Virus record (IMG/VR): IMGVR_UViG_3300033148_005555
Span: 1 to 44,879 of that record
DNA: 44,879 bases
Reading direction: 5' to 3' (one strand)
Origin: a virus
The position numbers were made by a program, and so were the translations under genes. Below, one piece after another: positions 30,467 through 38,407 of the stretch. How positions within the stretch are numbered: the first letter of the stretch is position 1; the number at the start of each line of letters is the position of its first letter. Under the pieces are notes generated by a model, which searched no databases, was not told where the DNA came from, and saw nothing but the letters and a program-made list of their open reading frames with translations.

Positions 30467-31315
30467 ATGGCAGCAGACATTGTTGACCGAGTTCGGAAGC
30501 GTCTGAAGCACGACCCGTACCGCTGGGAACCCGGGAGGTGGTTGGACACCGGGTTCCCGGCGCTCAACCGGGTGATTGGGCACCGAGAGAAAGGGATTCC
30601 TTACGGGAGGATCTTTGAGATCAGTGGGCTGCAAAGCCATGGAAAGACCGCGGTGGCTTTGGGTTTGGCCGCCGCGGCACAATCTGAAGGGGCCCAAGTT
30701 ATTTGGGCGGACTTCGAGAACACGTGGGACAGGGACTGGGTCAAGATGAGGGGCGTGGACCCCGATTCAGTCTGGCTGTTTCAGCCTTATGTTGGAAAGT
30801 TCCCTGGTGAGTCTGATATGAGAATGATAAGTGGGCAGGAACTGTGCGCAGAGGTGGAGGAAGCGATGAAGACCTTGCCCATGAAGAAGGATGCGCGAGC
30901 GATCCTATTTATCGACTCGGTAGCAGCGATAACTACCATCGAGGAACTTCAGGCTGGAGCAGATAGCCAAACAATGAGGACACGTATGGGGCTCCCGATG
31001 TTCCTGTCGTCGCTGTTGAGAACTTGGGTTGGATTGGCCCAAGTCCACAATGTGTCCATTTGCCTCATCAACCAACTGCGGGAGCAGCCCATGGCGTTTG
31101 GAGACCCTTATTACACCCCAGGTGGACGCGCAATCGAATTCTATTCACACGTGAGAGTTCGCTTGCGGCGGAAGAAGCGCCTGAAGAGCAAGACTCGCGA
31201 GGTGGGGTTGGAAGGTGAGATGTCTGCGGTCAAAAACAAGATTGGTGGGGTTCAAGGTTCCACCATACGTTACAGGCTTCGGACAGATACTGGGGAGTTG
31301 GAGTTCTTTGAATGA
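30467..31315 (+). CDS. RecA/UvsX-like recombinase
   Basis: A 282-residue RecA-fold strand-exchange protein. Walker A is GLQSHGKTAVALGL (about residue 55) and Walker B is AILFIDSVAAI (about residue 145). The QLREQPMAFGDPYYTPGG segment corresponds to the RecA L2 region. It is shorter than bacterial RecA and lacks its C-terminal domain. It lies between the SSB and clamp loader genes and overlaps the latter by four bases. Confidence 0.85.
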   Translation: MAADIVDRVRKRLKHDPYRWEPGRWLDTGFPALNRVIGHREKGIPYGRIFEISGLQSHGKTAVALGLAAAAQSEGAQVIWADFENTWDRDWVKMRGVDPDSVWLFQPYVGKFPGESDMRMISGQELCAEVEEAMKTLPMKKDARAILFIDSVAAITTIEELQAGADSQTMRTRMGLPMFLSSLLRTWVGLAQVHNVSICLINQLREQPMAFGDPYYTPGGRAIEFYSHVRVRLRRKKRLKSKTREVGLEGEMSAVKNKIGGVQGSTIRYRLRTDTGELEFFE

Positions 31316-32310
31316 AGAGGAATTTGGCGTTGGAGCTGAGGCCGAAGCGGCTCAGCGAGATGATTGGGCAGGATGCGGTAGTGAAAGCGCTGCGGGCCAA
31401 AATGTCCAAACGCCCCGCAAGAGCGTTGATGTTCCACGGTCCCAGCGGAGTGGGTAAGACCACGCTAGCGCGAATCGTTGCGCTGTCGGAACAATTGAAC
31501 CTTAAACAATGGGGCGAGCCAACGGACGAGGACTGGGAAGCGTACAACCAGTACGCAATACTGGAAACCAATGCGTCCGAAGTCAATGGGGTGGAGGACG
31601 CTCGCAACATGGTCGAGTTCGCGCGCCACAGACCGCTTCCGCCAAGCACATGCAAAGTATTCATATTGGACGAGGCTCAGTTGTTGACGAGTCAGGCACA
31701 GAATGTACTTTTGAAGCCGATGGAGGACGCGCCTGAGCACGTACGGTGGATAATCTGTACAACGGACCCTCGGAAGATACTTGCCCCGTTGAAGCAGCGT
31801 TGCGCCGCGGCCACGTACCACCTCAAACCTCTTGACTCCAAGGGAATCGTGAAACTTCTCCAGCATGGAGCCAAACATATTGCAATGGGTAAGGAGTTGT
31901 CTTCCGGGCTCAAACGCTTAGCCCAAGAACTGATTTCTCAGGATGTGCGCGCGCCCAGAGCTGTGTTGAACGCCCTGGAACTGTTCTCCCAAGGGTTATC
32001 CCCATCTGCTGCAGTTAGTGGGATACGGGCGGAGGTAGACACATTAGGACTGTTCAGAGCCATAACGAAGGGCAACTGGGCAAGAGCTGCCGAACAACTA
32101 CGCGAGATGGACCCCTCTGAAGCGGTATGGGTAAGAGCTGCGGCAGCCGGCTGGTTCAAATCTTGTCTTCTGCGAGCATCCAATCCAACTGAAGGTCGTC
32201 GTTTCGCCAACGCGTTGAGGGTTCTTACTCAACCAGTCCCATTGGAACAATCGCTCTTGTTCCCGTGGTTAATCTCAACGTTATACAGGATAGCCCATAA
32301 TCAGTGGTAG
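31312..32310 (+). CDS. Clamp loader ATPase (RFC small/DnaX-like)
   Basis: A 332-residue AAA+ clamp loader that opens the sliding clamp with ATP. Walker A is GPSGVGKTTLAR (about residues 43-54), Walker B is VFILDEAQ (about residue 119), and the arginine-finger region is LKQRCA. The C-terminal collar is helical. It would load the clamp at 24940. It seems to be the only loader gene in the window, so it may be homomeric or have a partner elsewhere. Confidence 0.85.
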   Translation: MKRNLALELRPKRLSEMIGQDAVVKALRAKMSKRPARALMFHGPSGVGKTTLARIVALSEQLNLKQWGEPTDEDWEAYNQYAILETNASEVNGVEDARNMVEFARHRPLPPSTCKVFILDEAQLLTSQAQNVLLKPMEDAPEHVRWIICTTDPRKILAPLKQRCAAATYHLKPLDSKGIVKLLQHGAKHIAMGKELSSGLKRLAQELISQDVRAPRAVLNALELFSQGLSPSAAVSGIRAEVDTLGLFRAITKGNWARAAEQLREMDPSEAVWVRAAAAGWFKSCLLRASNPTEGRRFANALRVLTQPVPLEQSLLFPWLISTLYRIAHNQW

Positions 32311-32319
32311 GAGGAGAAG

Positions 32320-35052
32320 TTGAGCAAAGCGCGTTACGTAATTACCAGCGATTGGCACGTGTTGGAGTCGAACCTTCGAGAGTGTGAAAGGGTTACGCAG
32401 GAGCTTCATCAGTTCTGTAAGCGGAACAGCGTTGGGATGGTGCTCCACCTCGGCGATATAAAGTCAACACTGAATCCAGTTGACCAGAACGTGACTAACT
32501 TCTTGGTTCGGTCCATAAAGACGTTTCTGGAAGACGGAATCGAGTTTGCAATCGTTCTCGGAAACCACGACAAGATAGGCATATCCGACAATACGGGAAG
32601 TTGCTTCCCGGTCTTGGAAGCCATTGGCGCTCGCGCTATCGAGGATCTGGCGTCCTTTGTCTACAGCGGCCAGGAGTTCGTTGTTGTTCCCTGGAGGAGA
32701 AGCCTCAAGGAGCAAAGCGACATGCTCAGCGGTTTGGAGCCGAATCCAGACGCCGTGTTGCTACTCCATGGGATGGTGCGTGGGTGCAAAATGAGCCAGT
32801 ATCGCGTAGCTCCAAAGGGGTTGAGCATAGACTTCGGTCGGTGGAAATACGCATTCGCCGGGCACGTTCACAAACACCAAAAACTTGGGCGAAATGCTTG
32901 GTACGTCGGAAGCCCCTTCGCTCACGATTGGGGCGAGGTAAATCAGCCCAAAGGATTTATGGCGGTGCTGGGCAACAATAAGCCCAAGTTTGTTCCGCTA
33001 CATGTGCGGCTGTATTACGATCCGAATGCCCCAGAGTTCAAGAGGCCAACATCAAACCAAGGCGTCCACGTAAGAGTCAACATGGGAACCAACGGCAACG
33101 TTGGTAATGTTGAACGCGTGATAGAGAACGCGAGACGAAGGTACAATGCGGAATACGTCTCCATAGTCTACAGCAGACCAGAGAAGCACCAAACCCTCGA
33201 ACAGCAAGAGTTGGATCCAGTGAGCGAGCTGGTCGAAAAGTATGTGGAGAGAAACCCGCCCCCCAATGACCCTGATCGCTGCGCGGTCCCAATCCTTCTG
33301 TCGCTTCTGAAGCGTCCCACCATCGGACGCCAACAAACCCAATCTCTGAAGTTCATCCAAGCTAGCGCGTCAAACTTCCTTTGCTTCAAGAACCTGTCGC
33401 TACAGTTTGACCCGGGGCTCACGCTGATAACCGGCGAGAACAAAGACTGGGGAGGGTGTAGCAACGGATCTGGTAAAAGCTCAGCGTTGAGCATCGCGTC
33501 AGTTGCATTGTTCGGGAGGACACCCAAAGGGCAAACCCACAACGCGTGGGCCCGCAATCGACGTACCTACGCACGTGTGCAGATGGAGTTTGAGGTAGCT
33601 GGAACGCGCTATCGCGTTACCCGGACCCGTAACACACCATCGCTGGAACTCCACCAGGAGAAGAACGATGGGACGTGGGCAAACCTTACAAGCTCATCGT
33701 TGGAGACACAACGAACGATTGAGCGCATAACCGGATTGAGCTGGGACGTATTCACCAGTAGCTGTTATATCGGGCAGAGCGAACTGGTACGTGTACTCAT
33801 CGGGACCGACAAGGACCGCAAGGATCTGTTCGCAAAGATACTGGATCTTGGGGACTATGAGCTGGCGAGGAAACGAGCACTAGACCTCCAACGTAACGCC
33901 CAACAAGAGGAACAGAGCAGGAGGATGATTGCATCGTCTACAAGCGTTCTATTGGACAACGTAGAGCGAACGCTTGCGGCAGTGAAGGTACCGGATTGGG
34001 ACCCTTCAGAGTACCAACACACGAAACAGAAGGCGAGAAGGGTTGACAAACAACTGGATCAAAAGGAGCAGCAATACAGGAAGGCCCAGTTACGATCGCG
34101 TGAATTGGAGGAGAAGCGTGATTTCATACGTGACCAGTTGAACGACCTTGAGGTGGCTAGCAGAGTTCTGGAGAAGGAGATTCAGCGCTTGAAGGGATTG
34201 GGTGGCGGAAAGTGCCCAACGTGCGGCCAGCCGGTTCCCAAATCACATCTGGCCTCCAAGCTCAAACCGCTCTTGGAGAAACAGAAACGCTTGGCTAGCG
34301 ACACAGTGGCTACCAGGTCATCCATGGACAAGGTTCAAGCGGAGATTGATAAGTTGGAAGCACGGATGGAAACCTTGGAGGAGCAGGTCAGAAAGTTGCG
34401 CAGAGACTCGATGGTAACCAACCACAAAGTGTTGGACCTTGAAACGGAGAAGACGCGCTACGAGGAGGCTTCGGAGCAAGCCGCTGATCTGAAGGCGCAA
34501 CGAGACGAGCTCAAACGCCAATTGGATGCTCATCGCGTCGCGGCGGACGAAATGAAATGGTACTCTGACTTGATGGAGTACTGTAAGACGGCGCTGGGGA
34601 GAAAAGGCATCCCTTCGGTCGTTTGCGCACGCTTGATTCCAAAATTGAACGCGGCGGCAGAAGAGTACTCACAACTGCTGTCCGATGGAACAATAAGCGT
34701 TACGTTTGTCGCATCGGAGGATGGCGCCATAAACGTGGAGATCGGCAACCTTCACGGAGGCGAGGATATCTCCGATCAAAGCAATGGTGAATCCCGTACC
34801 GCATCGCTGATCACCGCGCTCGCACTGCGCCAAAGTGCGCTAACGTCCAATATCCTCGTACTGGATGAACCCGGGGAAGGTCTGGACAGCAAGAACGCCA
34901 AACGGTTTGGAGAGGTACTCGGACAGATCGCATCGAAATTTGGAAGCGTATGGGTTACGACCCACAACCCATTCATCTTGTCCGCACTGGATCCAGACCG
35001 ACACATCCACATCGTGAAGCAAGACGGGATGGCAACGGCTCAAGAGGTCTGA
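32320..35052 (+). CDS. Fused SbcD-SbcC (Mre11-Rad50, T4 gp47-gp46) nuclease-ATPase
   Basis: A 910-residue single-chain fusion. Residues 1-230 are a metallophosphoesterase nuclease with TSDWH, HLGDI, LGNHDK, LLHGM and GHVHKH. Residues 345 on form a Rad50/SbcC ATPase. Walker A is NGSGKSS (about residue 380), long coiled coils flank a zinc hook CPTCGQPV (Cys 632 and 635), the signature is SNGESRTASL, Walker B is ILVLDEPGEGLD, and TTHNPF is the H loop. These complexes process DNA ends for recombination. T4 and bacteria use two genes. The start is TTG behind GGAGGAG. Confidence 0.85.
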   Translation: MSKARYVITSDWHVLESNLRECERVTQELHQFCKRNSVGMVLHLGDIKSTLNPVDQNVTNFLVRSIKTFLEDGIEFAIVLGNHDKIGISDNTGSCFPVLEAIGARAIEDLASFVYSGQEFVVVPWRRSLKEQSDMLSGLEPNPDAVLLLHGMVRGCKMSQYRVAPKGLSIDFGRWKYAFAGHVHKHQKLGRNAWYVGSPFAHDWGEVNQPKGFMAVLGNNKPKFVPLHVRLYYDPNAPEFKRPTSNQGVHVRVNMGTNGNVGNVERVIENARRRYNAEYVSIVYSRPEKHQTLEQQELDPVSELVEKYVERNPPPNDPDRCAVPILLSLLKRPTIGRQQTQSLKFIQASASNFLCFKNLSLQFDPGLTLITGENKDWGGCSNGSGKSSALSIASVALFGRTPKGQTHNAWARNRRTYARVQMEFEVAGTRYRVTRTRNTPSLELHQEKNDGTWANLTSSSLETQRTIERITGLSWDVFTSSCYIGQSELVRVLIGTDKDRKDLFAKILDLGDYELARKRALDLQRNAQQEEQSRRMIASSTSVLLDNVERTLAAVKVPDWDPSEYQHTKQKARRVDKQLDQKEQQYRKAQLRSRELEEKRDFIRDQLNDLEVASRVLEKEIQRLKGLGGGKCPTCGQPVPKSHLASKLKPLLEKQKRLASDTVATRSSMDKVQAEIDKLEARMETLEEQVRKLRRDSMVTNHKVLDLETEKTRYEEASEQAADLKAQRDELKRQLDAHRVAADEMKWYSDLMEYCKTALGRKGIPSVVCARLIPKLNAAAEEYSQLLSDGTISVTFVASEDGAINVEIGNLHGGEDISDQSNGESRTASLITALALRQSALTSNILVLDEPGEGLDSKNAKRFGEVLGQIASKFGSVWVTTHNPFILSALDPDRHIHIVKQDGMATAQEV

Positions 35053-35054
35053 AC

Positions 35055-35543
35055 ATGGTAATCGGGATTGACCCAGGATTAGATGGGGCGGTAGGCTGTA
35101 TAGATTCTAATGGGGAGTTTCGATCGGTCCACGACACACCGACAATAGCCACGAAGCGTGGATCCAAGAAGTACAGGAAGTACAACGTTGCTGCTATGGT
35201 GACACTACTGCGGGAGATGTCTCGCGGGAAGCGCCAATTGGTAGTCGCGTTGGAGGAGGTCCATTCCATGCCGGGCCAAGGCGTCCGTAGTATGTTCAAT
35301 ATGGGGTACGGTCTGGGACTGTGGGAAGCTATCGTTGTTTCGTTGGGGATCGGACTCCAGATGGTGCAGCCTACGGCATGGAAGCGAAAGATGGTGGGAA
35401 TCGGTGCGGATAAAGAAGTGTCGCGGCTGGTTGCGATCCGCCGGTGGCCGGCGGCTGCCGAGGCGCTGTCACGAAAGCGAGACCATGGCCGAGCCGAGGC
35501 GTTACTCATCGCGGAGTACGTCCGGCAGACAACCCTATCGTAG
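35055..35543 (+). CDS. RuvC-like Holliday junction resolvase
   Basis: A 162-residue RNase H-fold resolvase. The catalytic acids lie in IGIDPGLDGAVG (Asp6), VALEEVH, and DHGRAEALLIAEY at the C-terminus, the RuvC pattern. It cuts Holliday junctions and branched DNA before packaging. The ATG at 35055 follows the SbcDC stop by two bases. A longer upstream start would overlap that gene without need. Confidence 0.85.
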   Translation: MVIGIDPGLDGAVGCIDSNGEFRSVHDTPTIATKRGSKKYRKYNVAAMVTLLREMSRGKRQLVVALEEVHSMPGQGVRSMFNMGYGLGLWEAIVVSLGIGLQMVQPTAWKRKMVGIGADKEVSRLVAIRRWPAAAEALSRKRDHGRAEALLIAEYVRQTTLS

Positions 35544-35571
35544 GATTGGTCAAATTTCCCAGTTGCGGTGC

Positions 35572-35643
35572 GCTAGGGGCCAATCCGAAGGCACTCCCCA
35601 CACCTAAGTACACCTATAGGTCCGAATGATGCTAGGGGCCAAT
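35572..35643 (+). repeat. Direct repeat pair GCTAGGGGCCAAT
   Basis: Two identical 13-base copies at 35572-35584 and 35631-35643, 59 bases apart, directly after the replication operon. Possible protein-binding sites. Confidence 0.5.
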
Positions 35644-35683
35644 TTTCGTGCTCGATTCTTCCAACTTGACCCCAACTCTGCGG

Positions 35684-35779
35684 GCTAAGTTGTTGAAACT
35701 AATGAAGTTAACCATCTCTAGAGCTACCGGGTTTTGGATTGTAGTTGCAAGCTAAACTGTTGAAAGACCTACAGTTACC
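35684..35779 (+). repeat. Degenerate direct repeat pair (GCTAAxxTGTTGAAA)
   Basis: Copies begin at 35684 and 35751, 67 bases apart. Each continues for about 29 bases with a shared GTTA-CC ending. The mismatches suggest protein sites rather than recent duplication. Confidence 0.4.
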
Positions 35780-35839
35780 CGGAACGTGAAAATTTTTGGG
35801 TCTCGGCCAATTTTGGGCTTGACTTGGGGTGGTGAGTAT

Positions 35840-35849
35840 TATATAATAG
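35840..35849 (+). promoter_or_regulatory. TATATAATAG promoter-like box
   Basis: A rightward box after the repeat region and just before the structured segment at 35856-36218. It would begin a non-coding RNA and perhaps the accessory operon. Confidence 0.55.
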
Positions 35850-35855
35850 AATCAT

Positions 35856-36218
35856 GAGTAGGAAACCGAACAGGGCGGAAGGAACGAAGCCCAATTCGGT
35901 TTCTGGCTCATGGATCTTTGACATCAGCGAAGTTGCCCGAAAGTCAGGCAAGCTGCTCGGGTAGCGGAGCGCAAATACAGCAACCAGGTCGCCGAAAGAC
36001 GATGGCCGGCAAGACCGGCGGGTCTGCTGAAAGCCCCTGCGGTGGGGTGATCGTAAGCGCCGCGAGAGAAGGAGCCGGAACTAAGCGCCTGGGATGTGGA
36101 GAACGAGAGGTTGATCCCACCGGATAGCATCTCAATCCACCGGAAGGCAGTGGCCTTTCGCTGAGTCCAAAACACAACACAATTGACCCGTCAAGGAGGG
36201 ATTGATCCCTCCTTTCCT
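35856..36218 (+). ncRNA. Candidate structured non-coding RNA
   Basis: A 360-base stretch between a promoter box and a terminator-like hairpin, with no convincing long gene. It opens with a strong stem: GAAACCGAA (35862) pairs with TTCGGTTTC (35895), enclosing GGGC with GCCC. Further stems are TTGCC with GGCAA (about 35933), GCCGG with CCGGC (about 36005), and CCCC with GGGG (about 36038). A 36-codon ATG frame at 35854-35964 exists but has no ribosome site and overlaps the first stem. It does not match any RNA class I know. Confidence 0.45.
36193..36218 (+). terminator. Terminator-like hairpin
   Basis: AAGGAGGGA (36193-36201) pairs perfectly with TCCCTCCTT (36206-36214) across a TTGA loop, followed by TTTCC rather than a long U-run. 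Termination is therefore probable but may be partial. Confidence 0.5.
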
Positions 36219-36283
36219 AATGCGGCCATCGTCGGGTGGCAAGCCCCGAGCGCGAAACGCAGAGCCGGAAAGGAGAACAACAA

Positions 36284-36607
36284 ATGAACCGTATGGACCA
36301 CGTAAATCTCCAGTACGAGGTGTCTAACGACCTCTCTTACACGAGGAGGGCATTGATCACCGCCCTTCGCGATCTTGCCGGCGACCTCAACCGTGAGGCC
36401 GATTACATCAAGGATTCGTTGGATTACACCTCCAACGAGCTTGGCATCGTCCAGTCTCGCGGCTCCGCCATCGATGTTCTAGTAGCCAAGTATGAAACGC
36501 TGAAGGGTTGTTTGAGGCGGATTCAAGGCAACTCCAGCAATGGTTCGCCCCGATTGGTAACATGGCACGACCTGGTGGAGGAAGCCAAGAGGGAATCCGA
36601 GAAGTGA
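36284..36607 (+). CDS. Hypothetical helical protein
   Basis: A 107-residue protein of unknown function, mostly helical and amphipathic (SYTRRALITALRDLAGDLNR, YIKDSLDYTSNELG). AAAGGAG stands before the ATG at 36284. It is the first protein gene of the accessory run. A small regulator or structural helper is possible, but no family was recognised. Confidence 0.55.
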   Translation: MNRMDHVNLQYEVSNDLSYTRRALITALRDLAGDLNREADYIKDSLDYTSNELGIVQSRGSAIDVLVAKYETLKGCLRRIQGNSSNGSPRLVTWHDLVEEAKRESEK

Positions 36608-36630
36608 ACGCTGCCGGAAAGGAGACAACG

Positions 36631-36987
36631 ATGCTAGACATCACAGTCACCCCGAAGGCGGTTATCCACGCCATGAAAAGCGGGGAGGTCAAATCTTCCA
36701 AGGACCTCACGTATTGGCTTCTCGATAAGAGCAATGCCAGGGACCAGATGGAGGATACCTCCAATGGCGATTGCGCCGAGAACAACCTGGGATTGGCCAT
36801 CTTCGAGAGAGCGCTGGATTGGCGGATCGGGTCTACCGTCTTTGATTTCATTCGGGCGGTTGCAAGCCAGTACCACGCCCTTCCCAAAACGTTTCGCATC
36901 ACCTACAACGCACGGAAAGACCAGCTGGTGATCCGGCTGCCCTCCGGACGCGCTTTCGACGAACACTTCCGGGAGGCGGTGGATTGA
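36631..36987 (+). CDS. Hypothetical protein
   Basis: A 118-residue protein of unknown function with mixed helices and strands (TVTPKAVIHAMKSGEV, TFRITYNARKDQLVIRLP). GGAAAGGAG precedes the ATG at 36631. The frame is open further upstream, but that part overlaps the previous gene. It is followed by the first copy of the recurring leader hairpin. Confidence 0.5.
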   Translation: MLDITVTPKAVIHAMKSGEVKSSKDLTYWLLDKSNARDQMEDTSNGDCAENNLGLAIFERALDWRIGSTVFDFIRAVASQYHALPKTFRITYNARKDQLVIRLPSGRAFDEHFREAVD

Positions 36988-36992
36988 AGGTC

Positions 36993-37059
36993 TGACCCCT
37001 CACGCCAGTTCGCTCCTATGTGGAGTGGCCTGGCGCGAGTGGTTAGATAGAAAGGAGAC
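36993..37059 (+). promoter_or_regulatory. Recurring leader hairpin element, copy A
   Basis: It begins TGACCCCTCACGCCAG and ends in GAGTGGTTAG and AAAGGAG before the next ATG. CGCCAG (37003) pairs with CTGGCG (37030), and CGCTCC (37011) pairs with GGAGTG (37022) around a TATGT loop. An outer ACC-GGT and CTC-GAG pairing is also possible. Copies B, C, D and F keep the pairing while changing the bases. Confidence 0.6.
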
Positions 37060-37065
37060 AACGAA

Positions 37066-37305
37066 ATGACAGAAAAGAAGCGAGTCGGTATCTTCTGCGG
37101 CATCTTGGCGGAGCTTGCCAAGGAGGCGGAAGACGAGGAGAGTTTGAATCTGGCTATCGAGATCCGTAAGCGTTCTCGACATCCGAAGTATGGATCCCGC
37201 CAAGCGAAGCGTGACTTGGCCCGACTCCAGAAAGAGTTGGACGATTATGCTCCTTTGGGGCAGCGTTTCGTGTTCCGGAGCAAGTCAGATTACGGGTTTG
37301 ACTGA
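37066..37305 (+). CDS. Hypothetical charged helical protein
   Basis: A 79-residue, highly charged, mostly helical protein of unknown function (LAELAKEAEDEESLNLAIEI, DLARLQKELDDYAP). It has a leader hairpin and a strong ribosome site upstream. Its stop codon is the first three bases of the next hairpin element. Confidence 0.55.
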   Translation: MTEKKRVGIFCGILAELAKEAEDEESLNLAIEIRKRSRHPKYGSRQAKRDLARLQKELDDYAPLGQRFVFRSKSDYGFD

Positions 37306-37365
37306 CCCCTTACGCTAGCCCGTTCCATGAGCGGGCTGGCGCGAGTGGTTAGATAGAAAGGAGAC
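37303..37365 (+). promoter_or_regulatory. Recurring leader hairpin element, copy B
   Basis: A near-perfect 13-bp stem: CGCTAGCCCGTTC (37313) with GAGCGGGCTGGCG (37329) and a CAT loop. It includes two G-U pairs where copies A and D have other pairs. It continues GCGAGTGGTTAG and then AAAGGAGACAACA before the ATG at 37370. Confidence 0.6.
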
Positions 37366-37369
37366 AACA

Positions 37370-37615
37370 ATGGCAGAGATCATGAATCGATTCTACATCT
37401 GGAAGACGCCCGTCACGTTATGGGCGTCCAAAGATCCCGAGGGGCGGCGCGTGTACGCCGTCACCCGCGACCGTGGCGGTGTCGCCGTTGAGCCGCAGGG
37501 CGGGTGGCGTCTTTCCCGGGAGATGGCCATGTATGATGCTCGGCACCGGTACGGGCTGGCGGCCCGACCCCGCCAGCGCTTTACTGAGCCGGGAAGCCGA
37601 AGGAGGCAACGATGA
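37370..37615 (+). CDS. Hypothetical small basic protein
   Basis: An 81-residue protein of unknown function. The first 60 residues form a compact strand-rich unit (FYIWKTPVTLWASKDPEGRR). The tail is Arg-rich. A hairpin leader and AAAGGAG precede the ATG at 37370. It overlaps the next gene by four bases. Confidence 0.5.
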   Translation: MAEIMNRFYIWKTPVTLWASKDPEGRRVYAVTRDRGGVAVEPQGGWRLSREMAMYDARHRYGLAARPRQRFTEPGSRRRQR

Positions 37616-38322
37616 GGTTTGTATTCAAGTCTCTAGCGTACCCGGACGATGTCCGGTATGTTTTCACCCCCAATCGGTGGTCCACCGATAATCCTCACAG
37701 TATCCACCCATCGCTGGCAATGTACAAAACGTTCGGCGATGGAGATACGGCCCACACTCCGGACGGGCCGGTGACCATCGAATACATGCTGGACTGCCTC
37801 GCGTCGCTGGCGGCGGAGGCGCTCGATAACCCCAAACTGGGATACCATGCGGACGATCTTCTGCACTCCCGATACACTGATCGGGATTTCGCGTTTGCCA
37901 AGTCGGTCAAGTACCGGCACGGCAAACGGCGGTATTACAGTGCCGCGGAGCGCAAAGTCTCCACATCGCAGTCCAAACTGTGGGACAAGAGGTATGGGGA
38001 GATCCTTCCATGGATGGACGGATCGGTGGACTCTATCTACGGAGTCCTCTCATCCGAGCATGATGGAATCCTTGAATGCCTCGTACTGCGAAGCGAGATC
38101 CATGATTGGCTGTTGTACAACTACGACTGGTGCCTCAGCCAACTGCCGGGGGAGATGTTTAAGTCCGCTGGCAAGCCAATTCTGGACCACGAGCAAGCCG
38201 TACAACTGGACAGGGTATACCACTTTGCAGCCGAGATCTGCCGCGCTCAAAAGCGATTGGCAGTAATGGGTGAAGGGCTGCGCAGTTGGATAGAACGACA
38301 GAAAGCCAAACAGGTCGAGTAG
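37612..38322 (+). CDS. Hypothetical protein (236 aa)
   Basis: A 236-residue protein with no recognised motif. It has a beta-rich N-terminal part (RFVFKSLAYPDDVRYVFTPN) and a helical, Trp- and Tyr-rich C-terminal half (EIHDWLLYNYDWCLSQLPG). The ATG at 37612 overlaps the previous stop. It stands in the accessory region next to a likely anti-CRISPR gene, so a host-takeover role is possible but unsupported by motifs. Confidence 0.55.
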   Translation: MRFVFKSLAYPDDVRYVFTPNRWSTDNPHSIHPSLAMYKTFGDGDTAHTPDGPVTIEYMLDCLASLAAEALDNPKLGYHADDLLHSRYTDRDFAFAKSVKYRHGKRRYYSAAERKVSTSQSKLWDKRYGEILPWMDGSVDSIYGVLSSEHDGILECLVLRSEIHDWLLYNYDWCLSQLPGEMFKSAGKPILDHEQAVQLDRVYHFAAEICRAQKRLAVMGEGLRSWIERQKAKQVE

Positions 38323-38329
38323 GTTTCAC

Positions 38330-38400
38330 TGACCCAATATGACCTCTTTCCCTTGCCCATTCGTTGAGTGGGCAGGGGTAAGTGGTTAGACAGAAAGGAG
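38330..38400 (+). promoter_or_regulatory. Recurring leader hairpin element, copy C
   Basis: A 13-bp stem: CCCTTGCCCATTC (38350) with GAGTGGGCAGGGG (38366) and a GTT loop. The sequence is largely different from copies A and B, but the shape and the TTC/GAG closing pairs are the same. It continues AAGTGGTTAGACAGAAAGGAG before the Csx3-like gene. Confidence 0.6.
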
Positions 38401-38407
38401 AATGGAA

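Larger units (their letters stand above)
35544..35839. other. Gene-free stretch with degenerate direct repeats
   Basis: About 300 bases with no supported gene. It contains an exact 13-base direct repeat, GCTAGGGGCCAAT, at 35572 and 35631, and a further GGCCAATTTT near 35806 that matches the second copy's edge. It also has two related longer repeats, GCTAAGTTGTTGAAA (35684) and GCTAAACTGTTGAAA (35751), each followed by GTTA-CC. These could be operators or iterons. The region ends in the TATATAATAG box. Confidence 0.45.

Noticed and set aside
29549-30567. Minus-strand frames opposite the SSB gene, including a long Ser-rich frame
   Set aside because: They are antisense to the Asp/Glu-rich tail, and low-complexity coding explains the absence of stops.
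34950-35054. Upstream start for the RuvC-like gene
   Set aside because: The added residues read through the SbcDC end in another frame. The ATG at 35055 begins exactly at the RuvC motif.
35854-35964. 36-codon gene after the TATATAATAG box
   Set aside because: It has no ribosome site and its sequence forms a strong hairpin, so a structured RNA is preferred. A leaderless peptide is not fully excluded.
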